From Streptomyces sp. NBC_01446 (lineage in GTDB: Bacteria > Actinomycetota > Actinomycetes > Streptomycetales > Streptomycetaceae), in contig NZ_JAPEPO010000001.1 of the NCBI RefSeq assembly GCF_026340095.1, positions 2,448,501-2,512,500 of the forward strand: a stretch of 64,000 nt of DNA, given 5' to 3'. Position numbers and translations under genes: made by a program. Positions 1 through 9,105 of this stretch are shown here, piece by piece. Position 1 is the stretch's first letter. Each line of letters starts with the position of its first letter. Below the pieces are notes generated by a model. It searched no databases. It was not told where the DNA came from and saw only the letters and a list, made by a program, of their open reading frames with translations.

Positions 1-1041
1 GCCGAGGAGTACGTCCTGTGCGTGATCAACACGGTCGCGGGCGACGGGAACGACCCGCGCGAACCGCTGCGCCTGGCCCGCGCGGAGGCCGTGCTCGCAT
101 CCTGGGACCACGCGCTGCGGCGGCCGTTCGTGGTGGTCCTGTGGTCGGTGGCGTACGGGCCGCAGTACGCCGTGAAGGAGCGGGTGCGCCGGCAGGTCGG
201 TGAAGCGCCCTGGGGGCTCGCGCTGCTGGATGTCGGCCTGGGCTTCCAGGAGTGGTTCGCGGGGCGCCCCGTCACGTCGGAGGAGCATTTCGAGCGGGCG
301 CTCGCCGGCTTCCGGGCGACCGGTGACCGGTGGGGCATGGCCAACTGCCTTGATCCGCTGGGCATGTTCGCGGACTGGCGCGGTGACCGGGAGCGGGCTC
401 TGGCGCTGCTTGACGAGGGTCTCGCGCACGTGGCCGCGCTCGAAGCCCCGGAGGAGACCGCCGATCTGCTGCACCGGCGCGCGTGTGTCCTGCTCCACCA
501 GGGCCAACTCCGGGACGCGGCCGACCACTTCACGCGGTCGGCCGCGATGGCCCGCACGGCGGCCGTCCCCGACAAGGTGGCGAGCGCGCGGCGCGGGCTC
601 GGCGATGTGGCACGGATCGGCGGGGACACGGAGCACGCGCGCGTGCACTACGAAGCGGCTCTCGAACTGTGCGCGGCGAACTGGTTCAGCGTCGGCGAGA
701 CCGTGCGGACCCTCATCGGTCTGGGCCGCGTCGCGCTCGCCGCGTCACGGCCCGACGAGGCGCGCGCCTGGTTCGAGCAGGGGCTCGCGCTCTGCGACGG
801 GCCCACGCGCGCCCTCGAACTGGCCGATACGGCCGAGGCGTTGGCCTCCGTGGCGCGGGATCCGCGCGAGGCCGCGGTGCTGCTCGGGGCCGGTGCGGGC
901 CTGCGCGGGCTCGCGCTCATCGGGGACCCGGACGTCGCGCCCGTAGAGGCGCGGGTCCGTGCGGCGCTCACTCCGGAGACGTACGAGAAGGCCTTCGAGG
1001 AGGGCCGGGCGATGCGGTCAGCGGCGGTCAGCCGACGGTAA
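1..1041 (+). CDS. C-terminal part of AfsR/LuxR-like regulator, TPR region (5' partial)
   Basis: The reading frame is open from the first base, so the start lies outside the window. The visible 346 or so residues are alpha-helical with tetratricopeptide-like repeats (for example 'RWGMANCLDPLGMFADWRGDRERALALLDEGLAHV'-type units, described here by their A/L spacing). The end resembles the C-termini of large ATP-binding LuxR or AfsR/SARP regulators, where a short 'LLGAGAGLRG...TPETYEKAFEEGRAM' type tail is common. The DNA-binding and NTPase domains would lie upstream and cannot be checked. It ends 35 bp before a co-directional monooxygenase gene that it might regulate; this is inference. Confidence 0.6.
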   Translation, partial: AEEYVLCVINTVAGDGNDPREPLRLARAEAVLASWDHALRRPFVVVLWSVAYGPQYAVKERVRRQVGEAPWGLALLDVGLGFQEWFAGRPVTSEEHFERALAGFRATGDRWGMANCLDPLGMFADWRGDRERALALLDEGLAHVAALEAPEETADLLHRRACVLLHQGQLRDAADHFTRSAAMARTAAVPDKVASARRGLGDVARIGGDTEHARVHYEAALELCAANWFSVGETVRTLIGLGRVALAASRPDEARAWFEQGLALCDGPTRALELADTAEALASVARDPREAAVLLGAGAGLRGLALIGDPDVAPVEARVRAALTPETYEKAFEEGRAMRSAAVSRR

Positions 1042-1076
1042 GCGGGTGGTCAGGGGCGCCCGCGAGGCTCGGGGAC

Positions 1077-2333
1077 ATGAAGAACACACACACCCCGTAC
1101 GCATCGACCCGGCTGTCCCACCTCGACGTCCTGGTCTCCGGCGCCAGCGTCGCCGGCCCCGCCGTCGCCCTCGCCCTGTCCCTCCACGGAGCCCGCGTCA
1201 CCGTCGTCGAGAAGGCCGCCGCACTGCGCGAGGGCGGATTCGCGGTCGACTTCCGCGGCTGGGTGCACCGCACGGTCCTGACCGCCCTCGGCATCCACGA
1301 CGACATCCACGCGCGCCAGACCCGCATGGGCCGCCAGACGGTCGTCGACGCCGACGGCACCCCGCGCGTCGACCTGCCGGCGGAGCTGATGAGCGGCGAC
1401 GTGGAGATCTTCCGCGGGGACCTCGCCCACATCCTGTACGAGCACAGCAGGGACACCGTGGAGTACGTCTTCGGTGACTCGATCGCCACCCTGACCGAGG
1501 ACGACCGCGGGGTCGACGTCACCTTCGAGCGCGCGGCACCCCGCCGCTTCGACCTCGTCGTGGCGGCCGACGGACTGCACTCCCCCACCCGACGCCTCGT
1601 GTTCGGCGACGAGTCCCGCTATCTGCGGTTCCTCGACCACTACGTGGCCGGCTTCGGCATCCCCAACCACCTGGGCCTCGACCGCACCGGCCGGCTGTAC
1701 AGCGACCCGGGCCGGGCGGTCTCCGTCAGCAACTACGACGGTGACCCGGATCGCGCGGGCGCGCTCCTGGTGTTCCGCTCCGAGCCTCTCGACCACGACC
1801 GCAGGGACGTGCATCAGCAGAAGCGGATCCTCGCGGAGCGGTTCGCGGGGATGGGCTGGGAGGCGCCGCGGGTCCTCAAGGCGCTGGAGGACGCGGACGA
1901 CCTGTACTTCGACGCCATCGCGCAGATCCACGTCGACCGGCTCACCAAAGGCCGGGTGGTCCTGCTCGGCGACGCCGGGTACGGCGCCACGATGGGCGGC
2001 ATGGGCACCGGCGTCGCGATCGTCGGGGCGTACGTCCTGGCGGGTGAACTGGCCCTGGCCGACGGCGATCACCGCACCGCGTTCGCCGCCTACGAGGCGC
2101 AGATCGCGGACTTCGCAAAGGGCTGCCAGAAGATCTCGGGCAACGCGGGACCCTTCTTCGCCCCGCCCACCGAGCGGAAGATCCGCAGCCGCGACCGGAT
2201 GTACCGGCTGCTCAGCTCCCGCCTGATGGCCGGGTTCTTCAAGCGCCTGACGGAGAAGGCCGCGACCGCGCTCGACCTGAAGGACTACCCGGCCCTGCTG
2301 GACGCACCGGCCGCGGCGGTACGCGGCCGGTGA
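1077..2333 (+). CDS. FAD-dependent monooxygenase (PHBH/TetX-like)
   Basis: Predicted cytosolic 418-residue flavoprotein hydroxylase. A Rossmann-type FAD motif (VSGASVAGPAVALAL) lies near residues 18-32, followed by VVEKA, which would bind the ADP ribose. A mid-protein AADGLHSPTRR motif and a later GRVVLLGDAGYGATMGGMG motif are the DG and GD flavin signatures of this class. The first half of the FAD motif reads GASVAG rather than the strict GxGxxG, a common variation. The ATG at 1077 was chosen because the frame upstream lies within the preceding regulator. The gene ends 5 bp from convergent thiL. The substrate cannot be told; relatives act on aromatics, polyketides or antibiotics. Confidence 0.8.
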   Translation: MKNTHTPYASTRLSHLDVLVSGASVAGPAVALALSLHGARVTVVEKAAALREGGFAVDFRGWVHRTVLTALGIHDDIHARQTRMGRQTVVDADGTPRVDLPAELMSGDVEIFRGDLAHILYEHSRDTVEYVFGDSIATLTEDDRGVDVTFERAAPRRFDLVVAADGLHSPTRRLVFGDESRYLRFLDHYVAGFGIPNHLGLDRTGRLYSDPGRAVSVSNYDGDPDRAGALLVFRSEPLDHDRRDVHQQKRILAERFAGMGWEAPRVLKALEDADDLYFDAIAQIHVDRLTKGRVVLLGDAGYGATMGGMGTGVAIVGAYVLAGELALADGDHRTAFAAYEAQIADFAKGCQKISGNAGPFFAPPTERKIRSRDRMYRLLSSRLMAGFFKRLTEKAATALDLKDYPALLDAPAAAVRGR

Positions 2334-2338
2334 GCCCG

Positions 2339-3304
2339 TCAGCCCTCTACGTCCCCGAAGTGGTCCCAGCCGCCCTTGTTCGTCCACGGGGCGCCGTCGA
2401 CCGTCACCTGGGGCAGCGCCGACGGGTTGAGGACCTCGCCGATCACCTTCCAGCGGGCGGGCAGCTTCACGTCCGGCGGGAACGTGGCCACGATCGCGTG
2501 GTCCTCTCCCCCGGTCAGCACCCACTGGATCGGGTCGACGCCGACGGCCTGCCCGATGTCGTTCATCTGCGAAGGCACGTCGACCTTGCCGGACTTGATG
2601 TCGATCCGGACCTTGCTGGCCTCCGCGATGTGCCCCAGGTCGGCGATGAGGCCGTCGCTGACGTCGCACATGGCGGTGGCGCCGAGCCCGGCGGCCGCGG
2701 GGCCCGCGTGGTACGGCGGCTCGGGCCGGCGATGGGCCTCGACGAAGGCGCGGGGCGAGCGGAAGCCGCGCGAGAGGACCGCGTGCCCTGCCGCGGACCA
2801 GCCGAGCCAGCCGGTCACCGCGACGACGTCGCCGGGCTGTGCGCCGGCGCGCGTGACCGGCTCGTGGTTGCGCATGTCGCCGAGCGCGGTGATCGCGACG
2901 GTGATGGTGTCGCCGCGTACGACGTCGCCTCCGACGACGGCGGCGCCCGCGACCTGGCACTCGTCGCGCAGGCCGTCCATCAGCTCGTTCGGCCAGCTGG
3001 CGGGGAGTTCGGCGGGGACCACGAGGCCGAGCAGAAGCGCGGTCGGGACGGCGCCCATCGCGGCGATGTCCGCGAGGTTCTGCGCGGCCGCCTTGCGCCC
3101 GACGTCGTAGGCCGTGGACCAGTCGCGGCGGAAGTGCCGCCCTTCGAGGAGGATGTCCGTGCTCACGACGACCCTGCGGTCCGGCGCGGCCACCACGGCC
3201 GCGTCGTCGCCCGGGCCGAGTCGTACGGCCGGGGTGGTGGTGAGCCGGGAGGTGAGCTCTCGGATGAGCCCGAACTCGCCCAGCTCGCCGACGGTGCCCT
3301 TCAT
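2339..3304 (-). CDS. thiL: Thiamine-monophosphate kinase ThiL
   Basis: Phosphorylates thiamine monophosphate with ATP to give thiamine diphosphate, the last step of cofactor synthesis. At 321 residues the length is normal for the family. The N-terminal GELGEFGLIRELTSRL and the GPGDDAAVVAAP segment (near residues 31-42) are hallmark ThiL/PurM-superfamily features, as are the internal GGDVVRGD and the CDVSDGLIADLGH segments. It is transcribed alone, convergent with the monooxygenase. In Streptomyces it lies close to ddlA, as here. Confidence 0.93.
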   Translation of the reverse strand: MKGTVGELGEFGLIRELTSRLTTTPAVRLGPGDDAAVVAAPDRRVVVSTDILLEGRHFRRDWSTAYDVGRKAAAQNLADIAAMGAVPTALLLGLVVPAELPASWPNELMDGLRDECQVAGAAVVGGDVVRGDTITVAITALGDMRNHEPVTRAGAQPGDVVAVTGWLGWSAAGHAVLSRGFRSPRAFVEAHRRPEPPYHAGPAAAGLGATAMCDVSDGLIADLGHIAEASKVRIDIKSGKVDVPSQMNDIGQAVGVDPIQWVLTGGEDHAIVATFPPDVKLPARWKVIGEVLNPSALPQVTVDGAPWTNKGGWDHFGDVEG

Positions 3305-3528
3305 GCGCGTACTGCCCCTTCTGCCCCGGTCCGCTTGCGGTCGCGAGCCGTCTCTGTCATCGGTACGGTCATTGTCATCGGCGGAACCGTCCCGTGGACC
3401 GGTGCCCGCCTTCCGTCAGTCGCAGTGTGTACGCCACAGTCACCGCGGGTCTCCCCGCGGCGAGCGGCGACGCGATACCGTGGCGTCTCTTCTCCCCACA
3501 TGATCCTCGTGGCCGCCCTGGAGGTTCC

Positions 3529-3762
3529 GTGGTACAGGCGTACATCCTGATTCAGACCGAAGTCGGCAAGGCGTCGACCGTAGCCGAGCTGATCGGCAAG
3601 ATCCCGGGGGTGATCCAGGCCGAGGACGTGACAGGTCCCTACGACGTCATCGTGCGCGCACAGGCCGACACAGTCGATGAGCTGGGCCGCATGGTGGTCG
3701 CCAAGGTCCAGCAAGTGGACGGCATCACCCGCACCCTGACCTGCCCGGTCGTGCACTTGTAG
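3529..3762 (+). CDS. Stand-alone Lrp/AsnC effector-binding (RAM) domain protein
   Basis: A 77-residue protein equal to the C-terminal alpha-beta sandwich of Lrp/AsnC regulators, without a DNA-binding helix-turn-helix. The sequence AYILIQTEVGKASTVAELI, the IPGVIQAEDVTGPYDVIVRA segment and the TRTLTCPVV end are typical. Such small RAM proteins bind amino acids in other bacteria and form dimers or higher rings. The GTG at 3529 was chosen because it fits the start of the domain; the frame is open further upstream but that sequence looks non-coding. It lies 20 bp before the DUF3515 lipoprotein gene, so the two are probably co-transcribed. Confidence 0.85.
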   Translation: MVQAYILIQTEVGKASTVAELIGKIPGVIQAEDVTGPYDVIVRAQADTVDELGRMVVAKVQQVDGITRTLTCPVVHL

Positions 3763-3782
3763 CCCCCGTCTAACCTTGGCCG

Positions 3783-4274
3783 GTGAACTTCTTCCGTCAC
3801 CGGCCCCGCCTTGCCACCGGGCTCCCCGCCCTGGCCCTGCTGCTCGCCGTCTCGGGCTGCTCCTCAGCAGACGACACGGCGCACGCAGCGGTTCCCACCC
3901 CTGACGCCAAGGTCACGGACCTGTGCCGGAACCTGCACAAGAGGCTTCCGGACACGGTGGACGGGCACGGAAGGAACGACCCCTCTCCGCGGTCCGAGCT
4001 GACCGCGGGGTGGGGAGATCCGGCGATCATACTGCGCTGCGGTGTCGCACGGCCCGCGCTGATGGACGACCCCCAGGCTCTGCCGGTGAAGGTGAACGGC
4101 GTGGGCTGGGCGTACGAGAAGCGGGACGACGGCACGCAGGTGCTCACGACGACACTGCGGGTCGCCTATGTGGAGGTCACCCTGCCCAAGGAGCTGGCCG
4201 CCGAGGGGGCCTCGCCCCTGGTCGACTTCGCCGGGCCCGTCAAGAAGGCGATCCCCGAAGGGATCGCCGACTGA
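3783..4274 (+). CDS. DUF3515 family lipoprotein
   Basis: A 163-residue actinobacterial lipoprotein of unknown role. A basic N-terminus, a hydrophobic stretch (LPALALLLAV) and a lipobox VSGC place the lipid-modified cysteine at residue 26. The mature part has the family pattern LCRNLHKRLP...GWGDPAIILRCGVARP, then a closing hydrophobic strand region (TTTLRVAYVEVTLP). GTG at 3783 is the only start that gives a full signal peptide. It is convergent with ddlA, 26 bp away. The link with ddlA and thiL is long conserved in Streptomyces, but no function is established. Confidence 0.82.
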   Translation: MNFFRHRPRLATGLPALALLLAVSGCSSADDTAHAAVPTPDAKVTDLCRNLHKRLPDTVDGHGRNDPSPRSELTAGWGDPAIILRCGVARPALMDDPQALPVKVNGVGWAYEKRDDGTQVLTTTLRVAYVEVTLPKELAAEGASPLVDFAGPVKKAIPEGIAD

Positions 4275-4300
4275 CATGCACGGATCGGATCGCTGCGTGA

Positions 4301-5458
4301 CTAGCGCAGCCCCGTCGACCGGTTCAGCGCCGCCTGGATGAGGCGGTCCACCAGCTCCTGGTAGCTCACGCCGCTCTCCTGCCACATCCGCGGGTACATG
4401 GAGATCGGGGTGAAGCCGGGCAGCGTGTTGATCTCGTTGATCACGAACTCGCCGTCCTCGGTGAGGAAGAAGTCGGCGCGCACGAGGCCCTCGCAGGACG
4501 CCGCGTCGAACGCCTCGACCGCGAGCCGCTGCACCTCGGCCGTCTGCTCGTCGGTGAGCGGCGCGGGCACGATGCCGGACGCCGAGTCGATGTACTTGGC
4601 CTCGAAGTCGTAGAAGTCGTGGGCCTGGACCGGCGGGATCTCGGCCGGCACGCTCGCGCGCGGCCCGTCCTCGAACTCCAGGACTCCGCACTCGATCTCG
4701 CGGCCGACGAGCGCCGCCTCCACGATGATCTTCGGGTCGTGACTGCGGGCCTCCTCGATCGCCTCGTCGAGGCCCTCGAAGGATTCGACCTTGGTGATGC
4801 CGATCGACGAACCCGCGCGCGCGGGCTTGATGAACAGCGGCCAGCCCTGCTCGCCGACGAAGTCCGCGATGCGGCGCCGCGCGCCTTCCCGGTCGCTCAC
4901 CCACTCGCGTGGCCGGATCACCAGGTAGGGGCCGACCTTCAGCCCGAACGAGGTGAACACCCGCTTCATGTAGTCCTTGTCCTGGCCGACGGCCGAGGAC
5001 AGGACGCCACAGCCGACGTACGGCGTCCCGGACAGGTCGAGCAGGCCCTGGATGGTGCCGTCCTCGCCGTACGGGCCGTGCAGGACGGGGAACACGACGT
5101 CGACGTCGCCGAGGACCTTGGGCACGGAGCCGGGCTCCGTGTAGACGACCTCGCGGCTCGACGGGTCGACGGGCAGCACGACGCCGCCCTCGGCGGACTC
5201 GGCGAGCTCGGCGACGTCCGGCACCTTGCGGTCGGTGATGGCCATCCGCTCGGGATCGTCGGCCGTCAGGGCCCAACGGCCCTCCCGCGTGATGCCGATC
5301 GGCAGCACGTCGTACTTGGTGCGGTCGATGGCCCGCAGCACGGCGCCTGCGGTGACGACGGAAACGCCGTGCTCGGAGCTGCGACCGCCGAAGACGACGG
5401 CCACACGGGGCTTCTGGCCCGACGGGCGGCTGCTCTGGGGAAGGTTCTCGCTGCTCAT
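4301..5458 (-). CDS. ddlA: D-alanine--D-alanine ligase
   Basis: Joins two D-alanines with ATP to make the end of the peptidoglycan stem peptide; cytosolic. 385 residues. Motifs in order: VVFGGRSSEHGVS near residues 23-35, LHGPYGEDGTIQGLLD, the ATP-grasp lysine segment PLFIKPARAGSSIGI, and the C-terminal metal/substrate loop NEINTLPGFTPISMYP. The ATG at 5458 matches the usual N-terminus; the longer open frame upstream is chance, overlapping gpsA. It lies 56 bp downstream of gpsA and is probably part of a plsC-gpsA-ddlA transcript. Resistance-type D-Ala-D-Lac ligases share this fold; context and motifs favour the housekeeping enzyme. Confidence 0.93.
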   Translation of the reverse strand: MSSENLPQSSRPSGQKPRVAVVFGGRSSEHGVSVVTAGAVLRAIDRTKYDVLPIGITREGRWALTADDPERMAITDRKVPDVAELAESAEGGVVLPVDPSSREVVYTEPGSVPKVLGDVDVVFPVLHGPYGEDGTIQGLLDLSGTPYVGCGVLSSAVGQDKDYMKRVFTSFGLKVGPYLVIRPREWVSDREGARRRIADFVGEQGWPLFIKPARAGSSIGITKVESFEGLDEAIEEARSHDPKIIVEAALVGREIECGVLEFEDGPRASVPAEIPPVQAHDFYDFEAKYIDSASGIVPAPLTDEQTAEVQRLAVEAFDAASCEGLVRADFFLTEDGEFVINEINTLPGFTPISMYPRMWQESGVSYQELVDRLIQAALNRSTGLR

Positions 5459-5514
5459 ATCGCGTTGAGCGTACCTGCTGGTAGCAGCGGAGTCAGCGTC
5501 CGGCGAGCCCCGCG

Positions 5515-6525
5515 TCAGCGCCGTTCGGGCTTGGCGCTGCGTGACATCAGTTCCTTCAGGGCGACGACCGGCGGCTTCCCCTCGTGCACGATGCCGACGA
5601 CGGTTTCGGTGATCGGCATGTCGACGCCGTGCCGGCGCGCCAGGTCGAGCACCGACTCGCAGGACTTGACGCCCTCGGCGGTCTGCTTGGTGACCGCGAT
5701 GGTCTCCTGGAGGGTCATGCCCTTGCCCAGGTTCGTGCCGAAGGTGTGGTTGCGCGACAGGGGCGAGGAGCAGGTGGCGACGAGGTCGCCGAGGCCCGCG
5801 AGCCCGGAGAAGGTGAGCGGGTCGGCGCCCATCGCGAGGCCGAGCCGGGTGGTCTCGGCGAGACCGCGCGTGATGAGCGAGCCCTTCGCGTTGTCGCCGA
5901 GGCCCATGCCGTCGGCGATGCCGACGGCGAGCCCGATGACGTTCTTCACGGCTCCGCCGAGCTCGCAGCCGATCACGTCGGTGTTCGTGTACGGCCGGAA
6001 GTACGGCGTGTGGCAGGCGGTCTGCAGGCGCTGCGCAACCGATTCGTCGCGGCAGGCGACGACGGCGGCGGCGGGCATCCGGGCGGCGATCTCGCGGGCG
6101 AGGTTGGGGCCCGTGACGATCGCGATGCGGTCCTCGCCGACCTTGGTGACGTCCTCGATGACCTCGCTCATCCGCATGGCGGAGCCGAGTTCGACGCCCT
6201 TCATGAGGGAGACGAGGACCGTGCCGGGCGCGAGCAGCGGCGTCCACTCGGCGAGGTTGGCACGCAGCGTCTGCGAGGGCACTGCGAGCACCGTGAACTC
6301 GGCGCCGTCCGCGGCCTCCGCCGCGTCGGTGGTGGCCCTGATGTTGCCGGGCAGTTCGACGCCGGGGAGGTAATCGGGGTTCGTACGCGTGGAGTTGACC
6401 GCTTCGGCAAGTTCGGGCCTGCGCGCCCACAGGGTGACGTCGCACCCCGCGTCGGCGAGCACCATGGCGAAGGCCGTACCCCAGGAGCCGGTTCCGAAGA
6501 CGGCCGCCTTGACGGGTGGGGTCAC
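5515..6525 (-). CDS. gpsA: NAD(P)-dependent glycerol-3-phosphate dehydrogenase
   Basis: Reduces dihydroxyacetone phosphate to sn-glycerol 3-phosphate, the backbone of membrane phospholipids. 336 residues, typical length. Motifs: Rossmann GTGSWGTAFAMVLADAG at residues 11-27, a VLAVPSQTLR strand, LMKGVE, the TGPNLAREIAA segment and the GGAVKNVIGLAVGIADGMGLGDNAKG substrate region. The start codon overlaps the stop of the upstream acyltransferase gene by 4 bp (ATGA), implying translational coupling. Its product is the acceptor used by plsC-type acyltransferases, which fits the operon. Confidence 0.95.
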   Translation of the reverse strand: MTPPVKAAVFGTGSWGTAFAMVLADAGCDVTLWARRPELAEAVNSTRTNPDYLPGVELPGNIRATTDAAEAADGAEFTVLAVPSQTLRANLAEWTPLLAPGTVLVSLMKGVELGSAMRMSEVIEDVTKVGEDRIAIVTGPNLAREIAARMPAAAVVACRDESVAQRLQTACHTPYFRPYTNTDVIGCELGGAVKNVIGLAVGIADGMGLGDNAKGSLITRGLAETTRLGLAMGADPLTFSGLAGLGDLVATCSSPLSRNHTFGTNLGKGMTLQETIAVTKQTAEGVKSCESVLDLARRHGVDMPITETVVGIVHEGKPPVVALKELMSRSAKPERR

Positions 6526-7322
6526 TTGCTCTCCTCAGGACTTCCGAGCTCGATGGCGGGCGAACCGGCCTGCTCCGTAAGGGTGTTGGCCCCGGCGGCC
6601 TTGCGGCGCTGCGCGATGCGCGCCTCACGGGGGTCGTAACGCCGCTGCGGAGGCTGCTCGCCGCGCAGTTCACCGAGCAGGCCGGTGATCGCCGTCATGA
6701 TGACCTCGGTGGCCTCCTTGAGGAGTTCCGGGGTCATCTCCTTGTCGTAGAAGCGCTCCAGTTCGACCGGCGGTCCGGCGAGGACGTGGTGCGTCTTGCG
6801 CGGCAGCAGGTCGGGCTTCTTCGCGTACGGCGCGAGCACGAGGTTGGCGCCCCACTGGGCGACAGGAATCACGGGGCACTTGGTCTGCAGTGCCACGCGC
6901 GCGACACCCGTCTTGGCGGTCATGGGCCACAGGTCCGGATCGCGGGTGAGGGTGCCCTCGGGATAGAAGGCGACGCACTCCCCGCGCTCGACGGCGTCGA
7001 TGGCGGCACGGAACGCGCTGAGCGCATTCGTGGTCTCGCGGTAGACGGGGATCTGTCCGGTGCCGCGCATGATGGCACCGATGAACCCCTTCTTGAAGAG
7101 CCCGTGCTTGGCGAGGAATCGCGGAACGCGTCCGGTGTTGTACTGGAAGTGCGCGTACGCGAACGGGTCCAGATGCGAATTGTGGTTCACCGCGGTGATA
7201 AAGCCCCCGTCGGCCGGAATGTTCTCCATTCCGCGCCAGTCCCGCTTGATCAGAACCACGAGCGGCGGTTTAGCGATGACCGCCGCCAGGCGGTACCAGA
7301 AGCCGATTCTGCGGCGGGACAC
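6522..7322 (-). CDS. 1-acyl-sn-glycerol-3-phosphate acyltransferase (PlsC family)
   Basis: A 266-residue membrane-associated acyltransferase that would transfer an acyl chain to lysophosphatidic acid in phospholipid synthesis. The catalytic NHX4D block (NHNSHLDPF) and the second conserved block FYPEGTLTRD are both present with normal spacing. GTG at 7322 is preceded by a GAGGAAGG ribosome site, which decides this start; the frame is open further upstream without support. It overlaps gpsA by 4 bp and is divergent from cofC. The C-terminal 40 residues are Arg/Pro/Ala rich and look disordered. Confidence 0.9.
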   Translation of the reverse strand: MSRRRIGFWYRLAAVIAKPPLVVLIKRDWRGMENIPADGGFITAVNHNSHLDPFAYAHFQYNTGRVPRFLAKHGLFKKGFIGAIMRGTGQIPVYRETTNALSAFRAAIDAVERGECVAFYPEGTLTRDPDLWPMTAKTGVARVALQTKCPVIPVAQWGANLVLAPYAKKPDLLPRKTHHVLAGPPVELERFYDKEMTPELLKEATEVIMTAITGLLGELRGEQPPQRRYDPREARIAQRRKAAGANTLTEQAGSPAIELGSPEESK

Positions 7323-7487
7323 TCGGACACCTTCCTCTATGGACCCTTGAAGGCCCTCTCGGACCTGGTCAGCCGCACAAGTGTCGCCCCAGGCCGCCGG
7401 TCTGTCGAGAACACCGTACGCCCGCACGTTTATGCCCACCTCACGCGCCGGGCCACAATGAGCGCGACCCGAAGGGACGGACCTCAC

Positions 7488-8123
7488 GTGCAGTGGACCC
7501 TCGTGATACCGCTGAAACCCCTGGTGCGGGCCAAGAGCAGGCTGGCGCCCACCGCTGGTGACAGGGTGCGTCCCGGGCTCGCGCTGGCGTTCGCGCAGGA
7601 CACCGTGGCCGCCGCGACCGCCTCGGCCGGGGTGCGGGATGTGGTGGTAGTCACGGACGACGCGCTCGCCGGGAGGGAACTGGCCGCCCTGGGTGCCCTG
7701 ATCGTCCCCGATGCCCCGGGAGCGGGCCTGAACGCCGCCCTGGCGCACGGTGCGGCGGCGGCGAGGGCCCGGCGCCCGGATGCGGCCGTCGCGGCGCTCA
7801 ACGCCGATCTGCCGGCCCTGCGGTCCGCGGAATTGTCCCGTGTTCTCGCGGAGGCCGCGCTATTTCCCCGCGCATTTCTCCCCGATGCGGCGGGAATCGG
7901 GACCACACTTCTCAGTGCGGGTTCCGGTACGGAATTGCGTCCCGCATTCGGCGACGCGTCCCGCGCCCGTCATGCCGCGTCCGGCGCGGTGGAACTCCCG
8001 CTGACGGGCGTCGACTCCGTACGCCAGGACGTGGACACCGGCGAGGACCTGCGGGTGGCACTGTCGCTCGGCGTCGGCCCGCGCACAGCGGGGGCGGCCG
8101 CCGGGCTGCTGATCCCGGACTGA
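7488..8123 (+). CDS. cofC: 2-phospho-L-lactate/phosphoenolpyruvate guanylyltransferase CofC
   Basis: Nucleotidyltransferase of coenzyme F420 synthesis that activates phosphoenolpyruvate (or 2-phospholactate) with GTP. 211 residues. Features: N-terminal WTLVIPLKPLVRAKSRLAP (nucleotide loop with lysine), VVVVTDDALAG, ALNADLPAL and VRQDVDTGEDLRVAL at the end. GTG at 7488 follows AGGGACGG by a normal spacing and gives the usual short N-terminus; ATG at 7458 is an in-frame alternative 10 codons upstream. It is 13 bp from the next small gene, so likely co-transcribed. Confidence 0.88.
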   Translation: MQWTLVIPLKPLVRAKSRLAPTAGDRVRPGLALAFAQDTVAAATASAGVRDVVVVTDDALAGRELAALGALIVPDAPGAGLNAALAHGAAAARARRPDAAVAALNADLPALRSAELSRVLAEAALFPRAFLPDAAGIGTTLLSAGSGTELRPAFGDASRARHAASGAVELPLTGVDSVRQDVDTGEDLRVALSLGVGPRTAGAAAGLLIPD

Positions 8124-8136
8124 GTACGCTGCCTGC

Positions 8137-8340
8137 ATGCAGGCGACCGCGTACACATACGACTCCGACTCCCGCTCCGGCAGCGTGCTGCTCGACGACG
8201 GCACCCCCATGCCGTTCGACGGCCCGGCGTTCGACGCGGGCGGCCTCCGGCTGCTGCGCCCCGGGCAGCGGGTCCGTATCGAGGTCGAGGGCGAGGGCGA
8301 GGCCCGGCGCATCACGCTGGTGACGCTGCAGACGCTCTGA
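8137..8340 (+). CDS. Small OB-fold/cold-shock-like hypothetical protein
   Basis: A 67-residue protein with a beta-rich, acidic sequence. The pattern SGSVLLDDGTPMPFDGPAFDAGGLRLLRPGQRVRIEVEG...ITLVTL resembles the spacing of a cold-shock OB fold (G-x-V strand, loop, L-RPGQRVR strand), though the aromatic RNA-binding motifs of true cold-shock proteins are not seen. I do not recognise a named family. It lies 13 bp after cofC and converges on hupS across a shared hairpin terminator. The ATG start has no competing in-frame start nearby. Confidence 0.75.
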   Translation: MQATAYTYDSDSRSGSVLLDDGTPMPFDGPAFDAGGLRLLRPGQRVRIEVEGEGEARRITLVTLQTL

Positions 8341-8372
8341 GCCGCCGAACCGGGCTTTCGCGAATACACCGC

Positions 8373-8402
8373 GGGCCGGGCTCCCCGAGGGGAGCCCGGC
8401 CC
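8373..8402. terminator. Bidirectional terminator between cofC operon and hupS
   Basis: A perfect 14-bp inverted repeat, GGGCCGGGCTCCCC against its complement, with a very short loop, lies between two convergent genes. Very GC-rich stems without a long T run are usual for Streptomyces terminators. Confidence 0.8.
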
Positions 8403-8433
8403 GGCGCGTGAGGGGCCCTTGAGGCCGTCGCCC

Positions 8434-9105
8434 TTACTTCTTGCGGGCGGTGGTGGTCTTCTTGGCGGTCGTCTTGCGCGCAGTGGACTTCTTGGCGGGC
8501 GCCTTCTTGGCCGTGGCCTTCTTGGCGGGCGCCGTCTTCTTCGCGGTGGCCTTCTTCGCGGCGGTCTTCGCCGGAGCGGCCTTCTTGGCGGCGGCCTTCT
8601 TCGCCGTGGCGGTGGTCTTCTTGGCGGTGGCCGTCTTCGCCGTCGCCGTGGTCTTCTTCGCCGTCGTCTTCTTGGCGGTGACCTTCTTGGCGGTGGCCTT
8701 CTTCGCCGTCGCCTTCTTGGCGGTCGTGGCCTTCTTGGCCGCGGCCTTCTTGACCGTCGCCGCGGCGCCGCCGGTCAGGCTGCCCTTGGGCGCCTTCTTG
8801 ACCGCGACCTCTCCACCACGCGGGAGCTTCTTCGAACCCGCGACGAGGTCCTTGAAGCCCTGACCGGCACGGAAACGCGGAACGGAGGTCTTCTTGACCC
8901 GTACGCGCTCACCCGTCTGCGGGTTACGGGCGTAGCGGGCGGGGCGGTCGACCTTCTCGAACGAGCCGAAGCCGGTGACCGAGACCCGGTCCCCGCTGAC
9001 GACGGCACGGACGATGGCGTCCAGGACCGCGTCGACGGCGTCCGCGGCCTGCTGACGGCCGCCGACCTTGTCGGCAATCGCTTCTACGAGCTGCGCCTTG
9101 TTCAC
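8434..9105 (-). CDS. hupS: HU-family nucleoid protein with lysine/alanine-rich tail (HupS type)
   Basis: A 223-residue nucleoid protein. Residues 1-90 are a canonical HU domain ([24 protein letters not shown]... with [24 protein letters not shown]), which bends DNA as a dimer. Residues from about 110 to the end are near-continuous KKATAKK/KKTTA units like the tail of eukaryotic histone H1. From known biology, this HU type in Streptomyces is tied to sporulation and spore nucleoid compaction. The tail coding region is a degenerate DNA repeat and may vary in length between strains. The gene is monocistronic, closed by the hairpin at 8373-8402. Confidence 0.93.
   Translation of the reverse strand: MNKAQLVEAIADKVGGRQQAADAVDAVLDAIVRAVVSGDRVSVTGFGSFEKVDRPARYARNPQTGERVRVKKTSVPRFRAGQGFKDLVAGSKKLPRGGEVAVKKAPKGSLTGGAAATVKKAAAKKATTAKKATAKKATAKKVTAKKTTAKKTTATAKTATAKKTTATAKKAAAKKAAPAKTAAKKATAKKTAPAKKATAKKAPAKKSTARKTTAKKTTTARKK

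Noticed and set aside
3394..3528. N-terminal extension of the Lrp effector-domain protein that might supply a DNA-binding domain
   Set aside because: The translated extension has no helix-turn-helix pattern and looks like intergenic sequence; the domain begins at GTG 3529.
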